DNA of 64,000 bases from Juglans regia. Lineage: Eukaryota > Streptophyta > Magnoliopsida > Fagales > Juglandaceae. The translations under genes and the position numbers were made by a program. The first letter of the stretch is position 1. Each line of letters opens with the position of its first letter. The stretch is taken from assembly GCF_001411555.2 (NCBI RefSeq), contig NC_049905.1:17350097-17414096 (forward strand). The letters run 5' to 3'. Below, piece after piece: positions 24,735 through 37,400 of the stretch. The notes beneath the pieces were generated by a model that was not told where the DNA came from, did no database searches, and saw only the letters and a list, made by a program, of their open reading frames with translations.

Positions 24735-26480
24735 GATATCGTAAAACATGATATATCAAAATCATAATAACATCAGGTCCATGGCGCTTGTAAAAACATA
24801 TATAAAGGTATCATAGGTACATTTCTGAAAGTTCATATGCCAAGTCTGAGGGACTTGTTTTAATCCATAGAGTGCCTTGTGTAGTTGACACACATGATCG
24901 GGAACGATTGGGATCCACAAAGCCAGGTGGTTGAGATAGATAAACCAATTCTTGTAAGTTGCCATGCAAGAAGGCATTGCTTACATTGAGTTGCTTCAAG
25001 CTTGAGATCGTGCTTATGTCAAGATTAATCGGAAGGTCTCTTGGTTTGACAACTAGATAAATGTCTCATCATAATCAAGCTCATGTAATTTGACAACTAC
25101 ATTAATCTTTTTTGTTCCAAAAGATTAAATTGATAAGAAGAGATAGATTTTATTATTTATTTTATATCTTAACACTTCCCTCACGTGTGGGTCAGACTCT
25201 CCCTCAATGTATGACCTAACACGAGAATTATTTAATTAAATGAGTTAGAGTGTAGAGTCAAAATTTGAACTTAGGACCTCTGCTCTGATACTATGTCAAA
25301 TCACCACTTGTTCTAAAAATTTAAATTAATGAAAAGATATAGATTTTATTATTTATTTTATATTTTAACATCCATCAACACGAATTTTAATTTTGAAGAC
25401 CCATGATTTGCTGCCAACTAAGTTCATGTCTAGACATTTTGGAACGTCGAAGGTTGTCCATGTATGGTTGGCATGAAAAACATTGATTTCGGCTTGCGTA
25501 GCCTGCTTCCATTGTGGATCTTTAAGAGCTTATTAATAAGTCTTGAGCTCCTTGGAGTTAGACATTGAATCGGCCACAAAACATGCAGCTGGAACAAGAT
25601 GTCGGAAGGAGATCAGGTATACTTTTGGCCTTCGCGTACCTTCTTCTTGGGTCCGGGTAATCATGTATGTGGTGAGTATGAGTTAGAGTTGGTGCATGCG
25701 GGCTAAGATACATATGGAGCAACTTCATCCACACGAGACAAGATTGGAGAAGATGGACTTTGGGTAATGTTTAAGGCTGGGTCTACAGAGGATAGCCCAA
25801 CTGGTGATGAAACATCACAGGGCAGGGTCGCAAGTTGAAGAGTCTTGGGAAAGGGTTGAAGATTGAAAGGAAACATTAGTTCGTCAAATACAACATTTCT
25901 AGATACAAATAGGTGACCCGTGTGCATGTCAAAGCACTGTACCACTTGTCTAGAGTTGAGTCGCCAAGGAACACATATCATGTGGATTTATAGTCAAGTT
26001 TAGACCTTCCAAAAGGTGAAAAATATGGGTAGCATGCATACCCAAAGACTCGTAGATACGAATAAGATAGGAAAATTTACAAATTGGCTCAAATAACAAC
26101 ATATAATTTAAAGTAGGAGTGAGCATCCTATATATTTATAAGAAATACGGGGTATTGTAAGTAGAAATCCATAATTTGTAATGAGCAAAGGAATGTCCTG
26201 GCAGTGTTAATCCAGTTTCAACGATGTGCAAATGCAGACGTTTCCCAAACCATTTTGTTCGGGAGTCCCGGGACAAGATAACTTTTGAATAATACCATGT
26301 GAGTCAAGGTAATCCTTCAAAGTGTGATTAACATATTCTCCACCCCATCATTTTAAAAAAATTATAACCTTGGTGTTAGAGTGATTTTTCATAAACTTCA
26401 TGAATTTTGGAAAAATTTATGCCACAATAGATTTTCTAGTTATTGGAACATGCCATATAAAAGGAAAACATCCATCAAAA
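24735..26480 (-). pseudogene. Ty1/Copia pol relic 2
   Basis: Read from 26480 downward: integrase pieces (NHTLKDYL, CPGTPEQNG, LHLHIVETGLTL), then at 25981-25703 the end of integrase, CFDMHTGHLFVSRNVVFDEL. At 25400-25470 is GSKSWVFKIKIRVDG, the start of the RT. It is interrupted by the TRIM at 25113-25370, then resumes with HELDYDETF, LKQLNVSNAFLHGNLQELVY, LSQPPGF and LHKALYGLKQVP at about 25060-24860. Frameshifts and stops occur throughout. The sequence differs from Copia relic 1. Confidence 0.9.
25113..25370 (-). mobile_element. TRIM retrotransposon (258 bp) inside Copia relic 2
   Basis: Direct repeats of 62 bp at 25113-25174 and 25309-25370 both start TG and end CA. On the minus strand the full 5' LTR is 25370 to 25294 (77 bp) and is followed at once by TAGTATCAGAGC at 25293-25282. 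That is 11 of 12 to the initiator-Met tRNA primer-binding site TGGTATCAGAGC used by TRIM elements. The 3' LTR lacks its last ~15 bp. The internal part is about 107 bp, has no coding capacity, and ends in a purine-rich GTGAGGGAAG before the 3' LTR. No clean target duplication remains. Confidence 0.8.
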
Positions 26481-29400
26481 TTAACCCCATAATAATTTAC
26501 TCGGATAGATCCCCATTCCCCACACATACGTATGAAGTGTACGAAGAAAGGAAGACACTTAATTTTGCCAAGATTGAAATGGAAACTTAATTATTTGATT
26601 TTCCTAAATTGAAACTTTCACAAAAATTAACTATTTTATTTTGGGGACATGTTTGAGATTGCAGTGAAAACAATAATTTATAACTTTAGGACTTAAGCTA
26701 TGATATTTATTGTTTGATAACTATATCTTTAAAGCACTTTCAAACATACTACATTTGTTTGAAAATAAATTTAAAAATTATTTTCTTTTGGAAATTACAA
26801 ATTTAAAAATTATTTTCTGATAAAGAAATGACGATTATTTGATTTTTAAAAAATTATGACTATATCCTTAAAAGCTTGAAAGTTGTAATCATCTGAAAAT
26901 TTTATGGGTATTTTTTCTTATTGATTTTTTTTTTTTTAAATTTGAACTACATTATCAATTATATATCTGGAAAAGCACGTATCATTTTTCCTCAAACATA
27001 ATTTTTAACTTATTTGATATTATAAAGCATTTTAATATGTAATATCCAAACAAACTATCTTTTTATTAAAATGTTTTTAAAACTATTTAATTAATTTTTA
27101 AGATTTCTAACGAAACCCTAAATATGATAATTGATAGGTAGCTAGGTTTGGCTAATGGCAAGTACTCTCAAACACTTTCATTATTATTCTTTATTTTATT
27201 ATTACTTTTCACATATTTTTATTACTATTCATTACTTTTCACCTACTTTTTACTACTACTTAATATTCTATTATTATTTTTTCATTACTTTTTCACTACT
27301 ATTATTACTTTTTCTTCTTAACCAAAGGATTTGACGTTACTGCTTTATTTTTCTTCTTTATTTTCTTTATCCTACCCTTAGTGGATGTTGGAGATTGCGG
27401 GTGGCTAATATAGCTTTTAGTTTAAGGCTTATAATTGTAAAACTTAAATAATAACTTTTACTGTTAAAAAGTTATTTACTATTTAGTAATTATATGTTTA
27501 AATCATTTTTAAATATATTATATTTGTTTGAAAACAATATATAAAAGTGTTTTTTGAGATAAAGATGACATAAAAGGTCATTTAAAAATTGCAATGTCGT
27601 GCATATGATAAAATCAAACGGTAAAATTGTAATTATTTGAAAATTGTATGAGTATTTCAACTTTTTATAAATACATCTAAACTTATCTTAACATCCAAAC
27701 ATATTTAAACTCGTCTTAGATGGATCCCACAAAACTCGTTCTACCATTTTAACTCACTACTATTCAACTCAACTTAACATCCAAACGCAGCCTAAATTTA
27801 GAAAAGTTGTATAGGGTTTTATGTTTTGTTTGAGAGTTTGAGAAAATTATAATGAATAGAAGAAAAAAGTTGAATATATAAAATTGAAAAATATTTTATA
27901 TTTGAATAATGTCTAAAAGGAAAATACATAAAATATATAAAAAAAAATACCCGAAAATAAATGTATTTCCAAACAACCCTAAGTGGAATGGATGGCCGAA
28001 GCACATGACTAGAGTTATCTCTTATGTGTTAGTAGGTGAGCACTATTACACGATGAGGCAACATACCCGGAGGCCTACTGCCAACTGCCTATTGCGCGGC
28101 CACGATAACACTCATCATCATGATCGTGCAGGCGTTTTCTCTTCTTTTGTGATTGTGACTATGCTAGAATTTTGAAAACAAAAGTATATTTTGATATTTA
28201 TATAAGAATAATGTTAGTTGGCCCAACAATGGATCCTGATACAATTTTTTTTTTTTTTTTACTTAGTTATAAAGGAAATATTTTTTAATAATGTTATAAT
28301 TATTTTAAAAATATTTTAAGGATATAAAAAATATATAAGAAAAAAGAGGCCAAATAGGTTTATTGGGAGAATTTATTGGGTTATATCCTTAGTGACTGTA
28401 GTATGACTCTTTATATAATCTTTTTTGTACTACTTCAGAAGTTCATATTTTTTATGTTTTCTAATACAGAAGTTTATATATATCTCTATATATATAAAGA
28501 GTTTATGAAACGAAATTTTCTTGTTTTAACAAAATTTTCTTATTTTAACGGAACATGCCAGTTTTCATTAATTTTTCTTCCGTTTGTAATAATTACAGAA
28601 CACATGGATACAATTGTATTTCCCTTTACATTCTATTTGTGGCTACTTTTATGGTGAAAAGATAGATCCCACCGGATGCCAATCTCTTTCCAATTAAAAA
28701 AGAAAGGTAGACATTAATACAAACGGCACAAAAAACATTCATTACCAACTTAAAACTTAAAAATAAACCGACTTACATAAATGATTTAAGAGAAAAAAGT
28801 TTAAACGTCAAAAACGTTAATGGAAACGTTGATAAAAAACATTAGTTGTCTGCGAATATTTGAGCGTAAATGAATTGCCTGCCAATAAATAAAAAATATT
28901 AGTTGTCTGCCAATAAAAAACATTTATTGGTTTATTAAATGAATTGCTGGGTTTATTTTCTTCTATCAAATATTTGAGAGTAATGTTTTAACAAAGTTGT
29001 CTACAATAAGATTAATACAAATCCAATAAAAATATTAGTTCATATTTTGATGTTTCCACAAATAATTTATGTTCTAATTATTTATTACTTGGAAATAATA
29101 TTTCAATTTTGTTTAGAGAAAGTACAAAAATGTTTTCCCTCCCAAGTTTAATTTTAAAATAATGCACATTTGGTCTTACTGGCTGCACCACTTTTTTTTC
29201 TATTTTTTCCTGCATATTCCAGAAATGCTATAGAGATAGATATTTTGGTATGCAATGATCTATTTTATTTGTGATGTTTATTTATAGGATCATGTTAAAA
29301 CTTCTATTAATGTTTTTTTTTTTTTTTTTATAATATATCACAGCGTGTAATTATTTATAAATTACATAAATATTACATCGTTATTTAATTAACCTAAAAT

Positions 29401-29490
29401 ATTATGTCTTTATTAATAAAAAAAGTAATTCTTAACAAAAAAATTAAACATAAATTAAGCAAACGTGCATTGCATGTTGCTTTTATCTAG
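26481..29490. other. AT-rich intergenic DNA
   Basis: No supported gene. Two related AT-rich repeats with TTTAAATCATTTTTAAA and ACATTTGTTTGAAAA lie near 26660-26800 and 27400-27560. A family-A MITE end (CTCAACTTAACATCCAAACGCAGCC|TAA) finishes at 27793. The remainder is low-complexity A/T-rich sequence. Confidence 0.5.

Positions 29491-29541
<51 letters not shown>
29491..29541. repeat. Compound (TA)n(TG)n microsatellite
   Basis: A run of about 14 TA units followed directly by about 10 TG units. Confidence 0.9.
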
Positions 29542-29664
29542 AATTTTCATGAAGAGCTTCAAAGGTCATGCTCTATATTTATGACGTACGAGTGAGGCAA
29601 TTATGCTATGCACAAACTCAAAGATTGTGTTCGCGCTTAGGAAGGTTGAGTTGAATATAATGTA

Positions 29665-29815
29665 ATGAAAAATTCTATTCTCAAGTCGATATGTAGAGCA
29701 TATTTAATAAATTGTTTATATAACATAATTTGATTTTAAAAAAATTAAATTTAAATTTTACAAATCAAATCTTACCATTAAATAATATTGATAGTATCAT
29801 CTATACGTCAACATA
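29665..29815. mobile_element. MITE family B-like, worn copy
   Basis: It starts AAAATTCTATTCTCAAG and carries ATAACATAATTTGATTTT and AATTTTACAAATCAAAT as an inverted core. The same order appears at 62925-63001 plus 63505-63600, and the core resembles the hairpin MITE at 37465-37602. It lies about 270 bp upstream of the RALF-like gene TATA box. Confidence 0.55.
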
Positions 29816-30085
29816 AATAAATTAGAATATCTCGAAGGTAATATATGGCTTTCGTTTTCCTCTTTCACTACTTGTCCCGTCCCTATCGTTGGGCAAGCTA
29901 GCTAGTGTGAACAAAACTTGAGGGCTACCGGTGATTCAAGTCCATTCATCCTAAGATACATGGGTGACTACCTAGAGTACTAGTACTTTTAGAAGTGGAA
30001 TAAAGCCAACCCAATGTATCAAAAAATAAGTGGAATATCATGTGCACATGATCCTGCTCCTCACCCACAACTCTCCCCCCCACTG

Positions 30086-30092
30086 TATATAA
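30086..30092 (+). promoter_or_regulatory. TATA box of the RALF-like gene
   Basis: TATATAA lies 72 bp upstream of the ATG at 30164. Transcription would be expected to begin near 30115-30120, which gives a leader of about 45-50 nt and rules out the earlier in-frame ATG at 30014. Confidence 0.7.
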
Positions 30093-30163
30093 GTTGTAGT
30101 AGTACTACTACTACTACTTCAAACCCTAATCAATCTAATAGAAAGCAGAAAAAGAAAGCAAGC

Positions 30164-30583
30164 ATGGATCAAGTTAGTGCAAAGAAGCTTGCCTTACTTG
30201 CCTTCCTGCTAGTAATAATGCTGCTCATGGCTCTGCCTCCGGCTTCGGCTCCAGCTCCTACATTAATGAAGAAGAACAACAACAACGGCACCGTTGGCTG
30301 CAATAATGGGATCATGGAAGAGGGGGAGTCGTCCTGCCGCCTAATAGCGCATGACTACTTGGATATGAAGTTTATGATGGGTTCGGGAATCAGCAGAATG
30401 CTCGATGAGACGTCCGAGGACTATGTTTTTTTGCCATCCCTCATACAGATTGCTCGACCATGTGACATAGGCGTACGTGGTGGACCGTATACTCCCTGCA
30501 GCCCATCTAGGAGGAAAAAAAATCCACCCCCAGAAACTCCTTCCCCTTATAAACGAAACCCTCCGAAAAGTCCTAAAGCATGA
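30164..30583 (+). CDS. RALF-like secreted peptide precursor (atypical, proline-rich tail)
   Basis: An intronless 139-residue precursor. Residues 1-29 are a clear signal peptide (basic start, then LALLAFLLVIMLLMALPP, cut near ASA), so it is secreted to the apoplast. The propeptide has CNNGIMEEGES and KFMMGSGISRML, matching the CNGSI...EEFMMDSEI-RRIL region before the subtilase cleavage site of RALF precursors. The mature part has Y87, then ARPC(100)-x11-C(112)SP and N120-P, which lines up with YISY...VPC-x9-C-x-P...NPY of RALFs. Cysteines are 46, 58, 100 and 112. The second RALF disulfide pair (RGC...C) is absent, replaced by a basic proline-rich tail; the YISY receptor-binding motif is YVFL and the RRIL site is SRML. 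Known RALFs alkalinise the apoplast by signalling through FERONIA-type receptor kinases; whether this one does is unknown. The ATG at 30164 is chosen because the upstream in-frame ATG (30014) precedes the TATA box. Confidence 0.75.
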   Translation: MDQVSAKKLALLAFLLVIMLLMALPPASAPAPTLMKKNNNNGTVGCNNGIMEEGESSCRLIAHDYLDMKFMMGSGISRMLDETSEDYVFLPSLIQIARPCDIGVRGGPYTPCSPSRRKKNPPPETPSPYKRNPPKSPKA

Positions 30584-31882
30584 AATTAAGATAGCAGTAC
30601 ATTTCAAGGAGATCGATGAACAATGTAATAATCCGGGCCGTAGAAAGAAATAAGTTGGCTTGGCATGGTTTTGGATCTTTTGAGACTGTTGCTTATTTTA
30701 GATTGTTGCTGGGAATGTCTTGGATTAAGTTGTGCTTGAGAAGACCTCCATTGTAGAGATGATAATTAATATATCACCTATAACATTTAAGGAAAGAAGC
30801 TTAATTAATTCCTTTGCTATGAATGTTTTATTTATGAATAATTCTACTTAATATTCCACATACCATATATCTATTAATTTTTTTTTTCTTTTTCCCATAA
30901 CAAATATGTAGTGTATAGATGATAAGTAGAACAAATCAATTAATTTAGCATGAATAAAATAAAAAATTTAAAATATATATGTATAGTGTGTGTTGTGGGA
31001 TGCTGAGTAATATAACCCTTTATTTAGTGTTACCCCGCCAATTGTTTTATTCTTCCAAACTATTCAAACTCTTTTACACTCAAACTTCTTATGTTTATTT
31101 TTTCAAAAGAGATAATTCCATAAAATCTTTGCAAAATAGTTTATTACTAAGTTATGGTCTAAATAATTTATAGGAAAGTCAAAGTGTCTGAACTTATGTG
31201 TCAAAGTGTATTTATATTGTTTTATAGTATTTATACATGCTTTAAATTAATTATGATCTTTTTTTATTCAATGATTGTATTCAATCATTATACAAAAAAT
31301 TTTATGTTGTGATTTTTGTTTTTTGTTTTTTTAAGAAGAGACAACGGTCACATGTTCAAGAGTGACCCCGATCCACATTATTAAAAAATCCTCACTTATA
31401 GCGGAAGAATACCGTAGTAAACAAATCAAATCACCTGAGAAGCGTACAAATAATCAATCCTATTCTATCAATTCTATGTCGTGACTTGGAATTTTTAAAA
31501 GTTTCTAAGTTGTTTTTCCTTGAGATTTGTTTAGGAATTAATACAAAGGAAAACCACTACTTTTTGGAAACTTTTTTGGAGTTGGACTTTAAATTAAAAA
31601 GAAAAAAAAATTATTGTTTCTTTTTTGTCTACTTACTTCATTTTTTTTAGGGAAGTCAACCTCCTTGTCCAATTTAATCAAATCTTGTCCCAACTCAATG
31701 AGTTGTTAGTGTTATGATACGAACATTTTTTTAACCCTTTTGTCGAAATTTTTAGAGTTTTTACTCTTTGTATGCTTTGTCAAAAACGAAACTTTGAAAG
31801 ACCAACCTTGTAAGCAAAATTACTCGACACTCCTCTGTTTTGATCTCATCAATTTCCTTGTTAGTTACTTGGCAGAGCGAAC
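30584..31882. other. 3' region of the RALF-like gene and intergenic DNA
   Basis: AT-rich. Possible polyadenylation signals (AATAAT/AATTAA types) occur at 30625-30780. No gene is seen at 30800-31880. Confidence 0.4.
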
Positions 31883-32510
31883 CTTTTTTTTTTTTGAAAA
31901 AAATGAAACTGATCTCATTAAAACAAAGCTTATAACATCTTGAGGTTTACAATTGACTGAATGCACAAAGGGCATTCTTCAATATCATATAAGTCCACAG
32001 AGAAATTAAGGGCAGACTTTGCTAGGTGATGAGCAGCCATGCATGCATGTTGGCCTCTCTACATGAGAAGCTGTCCACTGGCTTCAAGCATCCATTAGTT
32101 GTTGTGCATCTTCAATTAGCATTCCCCCCCATGCTCCAATTTGAACCCTACCTCTGTAGTAGATCAATTACTTGCTTTGAATCACCTTTTAACACTACCT
32201 GCTTTAGGCCAAGCTCCTTACAGAAAACTGCTGCCAGCAGGAGGCCGTGAGCTTCAGCATCAAAGGGGTTATCTGTGATATCTCTAGATGCCCTGAGTGC
32301 TCCTATAACCTGACCTTGGTGATCTCTAACTATAACACCCACCCCAATTCTGCATGTTTCCACCCTCAAATCAGCATCCCAGTTTGCTTTGAAAGATCCT
32401 TCTGTTGGTTTTGACCACTTAAGCACCCTCTGATTAGCCTGAACTTGATTAATCTGAGAGGGCTTGTTAGCCTCACCTTTGGTACTTAAATATGATGAAC
32501 TATTCAAGGG
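31883..32510 (-). pseudogene. 5'-truncated LINE with RNase H-like domain
   Basis: The minus-strand frame from 32507 to 32148 encodes a plant RNase H-like (RVT_3) domain: KPTEGSFKANWDADL, GVGVIVRDHQGQVIGAL, DAEAHGLLLAAVFCKELGL and LKGDSKQVIDLL. Catalytic-type acidic residues are partly kept (D in NWDAD, E in DAEA, D in KGDS). After a stop, frames continue with SCREANMHACMAAHHLAKSAL, the usual end of LINE ORF2, then a poly(A) tail (T-run at 31883-31895 on the plus strand). It lacks endonuclease and reverse transcriptase, so it is a typical 5'-truncated insertion, unlike the long LINE at 54069. Confidence 0.85.
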
Positions 32511-33953
32511 TCACTTCTTTTGATGGTCACTTCATTTGTTTGAATATTTTTCTCTCGCCAATTGGAAACATGGCTTTTGACACTTTATGTCTAACTTCAA
32601 TCTATGCAATTTTTCTCCACCGCATGAGCTTGACTGTTTATACATTCTGAGTTCTTTGATCTTTCCAAAACAAAATGACATGGAAATGTATACATTCCAA
32701 GTTCTTTGACACTATTTAGGTCACCTTTTTTGTGGCATCCATCCTTACTCCTTTACATAGTGATACTTTTATACAGCTTTCTTGTTTAGGTTGATTGATA
32801 TTAAGTAGGATGGGGCCATCAATCTAAGGCTATGGACTACAACTAAGTGTTGATTTTTAAAATATTTTTTGTGGATACTAGAAGATCATAGATAGAGTTA
32901 GAAGAGGATTTTCAGATGTCGGAAGAAGATCAAAAGGTTTTTCTTAAAATCTTTTCGAGAGACTAGATATAAAATCTTTATATATATTTTTTCTTTTTCT
33001 TTTTTGTTTTAACTAAAGAAGTTTTAATATTATTTAGGAGGCCCCATCTATTCCACTATGTTGTACCCAAACAATATTGAGTTCGGAAAATTTATTATTT
33101 AAACTGCCATAGAGCTTTGTAATAGCCTCAGTTGGAAGTTCTAGGGGCTTCTGAATGGCAAAAATGGCAGTATCATCATATTTATATATATATATATATA
33201 TATTATATTATAATAAGTGATTATCTAACTGTGAATAATAATTTTTATTATTTTTTCGTTAATTTTTCTTGTTTTATATTAAATCCGTTAAGTCTTGTTT
33301 TAACAAAAGACCTTTAAAATCCTTAACTATTTGACGTGTAGCTTCCTTGTAAAATTTAATGAAGGATCTTGTTTTACCAAAAGGTCATTAATACCCTTAC
33401 CATTTGACGTGTAGCTCCCTTATAAAATTTAATGAAAGATTATGTTTTACCAAAATATCCTTGATAGAATATAGTTATTATTAATATTAATATTGAATAC
33501 CATTAATTTGATTAGAATATAATTATTATTAATATTTTAATTAGTAGAACTATAAAATGTGATAAAAATAAAAATAAAAAAAATTATTAAATTAATAATA
33601 TTTTATTATTATATATAGAGTGAATAGATAATCTAATATGGATGCAGACCAATATTTATACTTTGCTGAAGTTTAGATTTATTTTAATCTTGATTTTTTG
33701 TTTTTCTTTAACCTTATATTTTCATTTTCCAAACAAATAAACTACTGACTTATTCACTTTTTTTTTTATTATTATTTAAATCATTATATTAGGTGCACCC
33801 TGGGACTAACACACCCGGGGCCTTTCCCTAGTATATATATACATACATACACACATACTAGGCTCCAAGAACTTCTTTGTGACTAATCCCGAGGATGCAC
33901 AGACCCTCAACAAAGAGTTTACAATAAGTGCACCTTATTAATTCAATATTATA

Positions 33954-33997
<44 letters not shown>

Positions 33998-34491
33998 CTT
34001 GATCAATCACATCCAAAAGATAACAAATTGCATAAAATATTATAAGAAACACACGAATGCAATAATTACTAGCAAAGATTAAGGGGGTAGCTATCAAATT
34101 ATGTGCATCAAAATGGTGTCATATTTGCCAAGAACACCTTTCAATTTCAAAATGCTCTGCTTGTTCTATGGTTAAAAACCTTTACATTTTTTTTTTTTAA
34201 TCTCAAACAAAGTTTAGGTTCGAAAGGGATAAGTTTTGGTGATTGATTTGGAGTTGCTGAATGTAATTCTTAAAACAGATTCAAGTCATTGGACATGGAT
34301 GGTCCAACTTTAAGGATTTGTTTCAGTTTCTTAAAGATGTGCATGATACAGAAGCAAATAATACTTACCAAGGGCTTTCAATTTTTTTTTTTTTGGGGGG
34401 GGTTATGTAATTTTATCTCCTTAAAAAATTATTATGAGTTTAATGCTGAAAAGCACAACAAATTTGCAAAATGCATATCAACTAAGAAGGC
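32511..34491. other. Intergenic DNA 3' of the BASS4-like gene
   Basis: No supported gene. It contains a 78-bp tandem duplication (33295-33465), (AT)n tracts at 33181-33210 and 33966-33994, and GTGTGTGT next to the latter. The 3' untranslated region of the BASS4-like gene should extend below 34492; an ATTAAA-type signal on the minus strand is at about 34437-34442. Confidence 0.5.
33295..33465. repeat. Tandem duplication, ~78-bp unit
   Basis: Two and a bit copies of a unit with CTTGTTTTACCAAAAGGTC, ATTTGACGTGTAGCTCCCTT and ATAAAATTTAATGAA. Copies differ by scattered substitutions. Confidence 0.8.
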
Positions 34492-37400
34492 TCATGCTTC
34501 AAAATCTTTGTTGTATGACTGATCTTTCCAGAGCCAAAAGTTTACTAATACTGAATCAATGATGACCTGCACCAATAATTTATAGTGTAAGTAGAAAACG
34601 TTCTTTCGAAGACTTGCTTAATCAGTAAAACAAGAAAGAAAAATGGAAAGAAAAGGAAAAATTCTTGTGAGAGAGGAAAAGTTAGATGACAGGAACCTGG
34701 TTAATATGTGCCACAACACAAGGAAGAACTAACAGCCCTGATTCACCAACTACACCACTGAGCTGATCCACTACAGCTACAACGATGAGCAGAGCTTTCT
34801 ACATAATAAGGTGACTTTGTAAAACCCAAATACTCATTTTACAAAATTACATTGTTAACTGCAATGCACTAAGAATAAAATTGCATTTGCACTGGTGACC
34901 AACAGAGAGTATGGAACAACCAACCCACAATGGCAGATCATTTTAGGCAATCCATTCAGGCATATGTCAACCCAGACAGGATTAGAGCCTTCTGATATGA
35001 TAGCTATATGCATAGGATGGTTAAGCAATAGGTATATGGATATCGATCAGTATTTAATATTTGAGTTCTATTTTTCAAATTTGTTTCAACAAATGTCAAC
35101 CATGATGAAACCATTTCTTCCCTCATTTGACAATGTAGATGTATAGCAAAATGTAGTTAATGGATAAAATCATTCACTGCTAATCAACCAACCTGGCTAC
35201 AAACTATTAAGAGAGCGCGGAAATTCTCTTTCTTTGAAAAAATGGATTCTCTACCACCAAAGCTGGCTGACATGCACTTTACTGCAATGGCGTTAAAAAC
35301 CAGAAGGGTGAGGTGCACAAGTCTGCAAACAAATGAAGATTATAATCATTGTCAGATACAGATTTTTTATTTTACCATATCTCTTACCTTGTTAACCAAA
35401 AATAACTTAATTGAAAGCCATCTGGAAATACTATAGCAGAGGGAGACTCCTAAAACCCTTCATTTAACGTGTCAACCTAAAAAATTGTAAGGGCTTAAGT
35501 TGGGTGTAAAAAGTTCAAAATTTGACATGTTTTCCTCAATATATATTCAGGGAAACATGTCATGGTAACCAATAGCTATTTGTTGGTCTAGAGCAAGGCA
35601 AGGTTCAATTTCAACTGACAGAAAGCACGTGCTCTGTTATGACACAAGCAAATAACAAAAGTTAAATATGGCAAGTATGTAAGTTAATTTCATTTCCAAT
35701 TCCTTTTGTGAAAGAGAGAATAACTTGGAAGTAGAAACAAACAGATTGACCAGAAAGAACATCTAATTGCAATATGAAGAACTCACATTCCCATTCCCAT
35801 AGCTTCAATAAATCCTTTTGGCTTTAACATTAAAATCAAGGGTCTTGACTTGCTTACTTGCATCCATGGCGTCTAGAACAAGGTAGAGAGAATCAGTAAT
35901 AGCTTATAAAAGATATTGACAAAATCCTTACAGAATGAAGGTAAAATGCAAATGAACAAACGAACAATAAAGGTCCATTGAGATTATGCCTTTCCAAAGA
36001 AACAAGTTCTGATTTTTATAAAGAAGTTGCAAAGGCTTCGAAATCGTTGCCTTTGTAAGGACTTCTAAAAAACTTCAAAGACATTTACTCTTCTTGACTC
36101 TTACTATCCTAACTACACATTCAATTATAAATCTTAGTCTTTGGTGGTATATCATTCACCTGAGGAACCTGTTTCCTTAGAGGGTATCTTCTATTCGATA
36201 GTGCATGAAAAAAGCAAACATAAGCTTGAGTCTCGACTTCACAATATCAGGGAGGTACACTGATAAGTTAGACCTCAGTGCAGACCATTCAGCATAAGAC
36301 TGTATTTTTATTCATTTCTCTAAATGACAGGAAAAAAGATCATTTGTTGAAAAGGTAGAAAAGGCCCAGTAGTCCAAGTCAAAAGAAGATCAAATGCTTA
36401 CAAGACTAAGAAGGACAGTACTCATCATTGAGAAAATCCTTTGATTCTGATCAATATATGTTGCCAGACCTATAAACCAATCATAGTCAGATATTTTGGG
36501 GAAATAAAAATTATGATAGCTAGAGGTATTTAAGAAACAATAAAGAGTCGTATGCTATCCTTTTGCAACAGATGCACTCATTATCTGGCTAATCAAAACC
36601 ATATCATTCTTTTGGAGACGGTGGCATATATTCCAGCCAAGATTGGACAGAGTAATTTGATACATGAAATTCCGGAGGAATAGGACTTTTGGTCCTGTCG
36701 AGAAGATGGCCAATTGGGAGGAATAATGTTTGGGAGAACAGCAAGTCTTGCTTGGGACTCTGGCAGACTGCTAAGTGTCAGGGAGATATTGGCTTATACA
36801 TATCATATAATGCCCAGGGAGGACACTAAGGTAGCATCCGCAATAAGTTAAATGTATTTTGGGAAATTCAATGTGGTAGGTTAGAGTTTTGAGGCTGATA
36901 CACAAAAAATACAAGTCATCTGTAACCCCAGATAGATTGTTATGCAGCTGTCCTGTGGACATAGGCATATTGCTGAACAATATTAAACTGTCTTCAATTT
37001 CTCTTTTTTTTTTTTTCATCTATAATCGCCTAATTCCAGAACAAATTTACAACAGATTCCATAGCAGGCATACATGCAAGAAGTTCTGCTTATTTGATAC
37101 AACTCACAGTACAATGGAAGTCTGAAAATGCATTTATGTGCATTACTATAAAAGGTGATACTTGAATATAGTTAAACAAATCAAATGATTACACATTCCT
37201 TTCGAAGTGGAGGAAAATATCTTATCCTTTTTAGTCTAACAACATCATAGATATTTTCAGGAGGTAAAGAGGGAATTTTTCATCTTTTTCTACACCAAAA
37301 AGGTTACAATTGTCAAAGGAAAAAAATGAAGACAAATAGAACTTTTACCTTTCAACATATTTCGCACTACCTGTCAATGGAAAATCACATAAAAACCCTG

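Noticed and set aside
30014..30163. 50-residue N-terminal extension of the RALF-like frame
   Set aside because: It begins upstream of the TATA box at 30086 and puts a non-signal stretch before a clean signal peptide; the ATG at 30164 is the better start.
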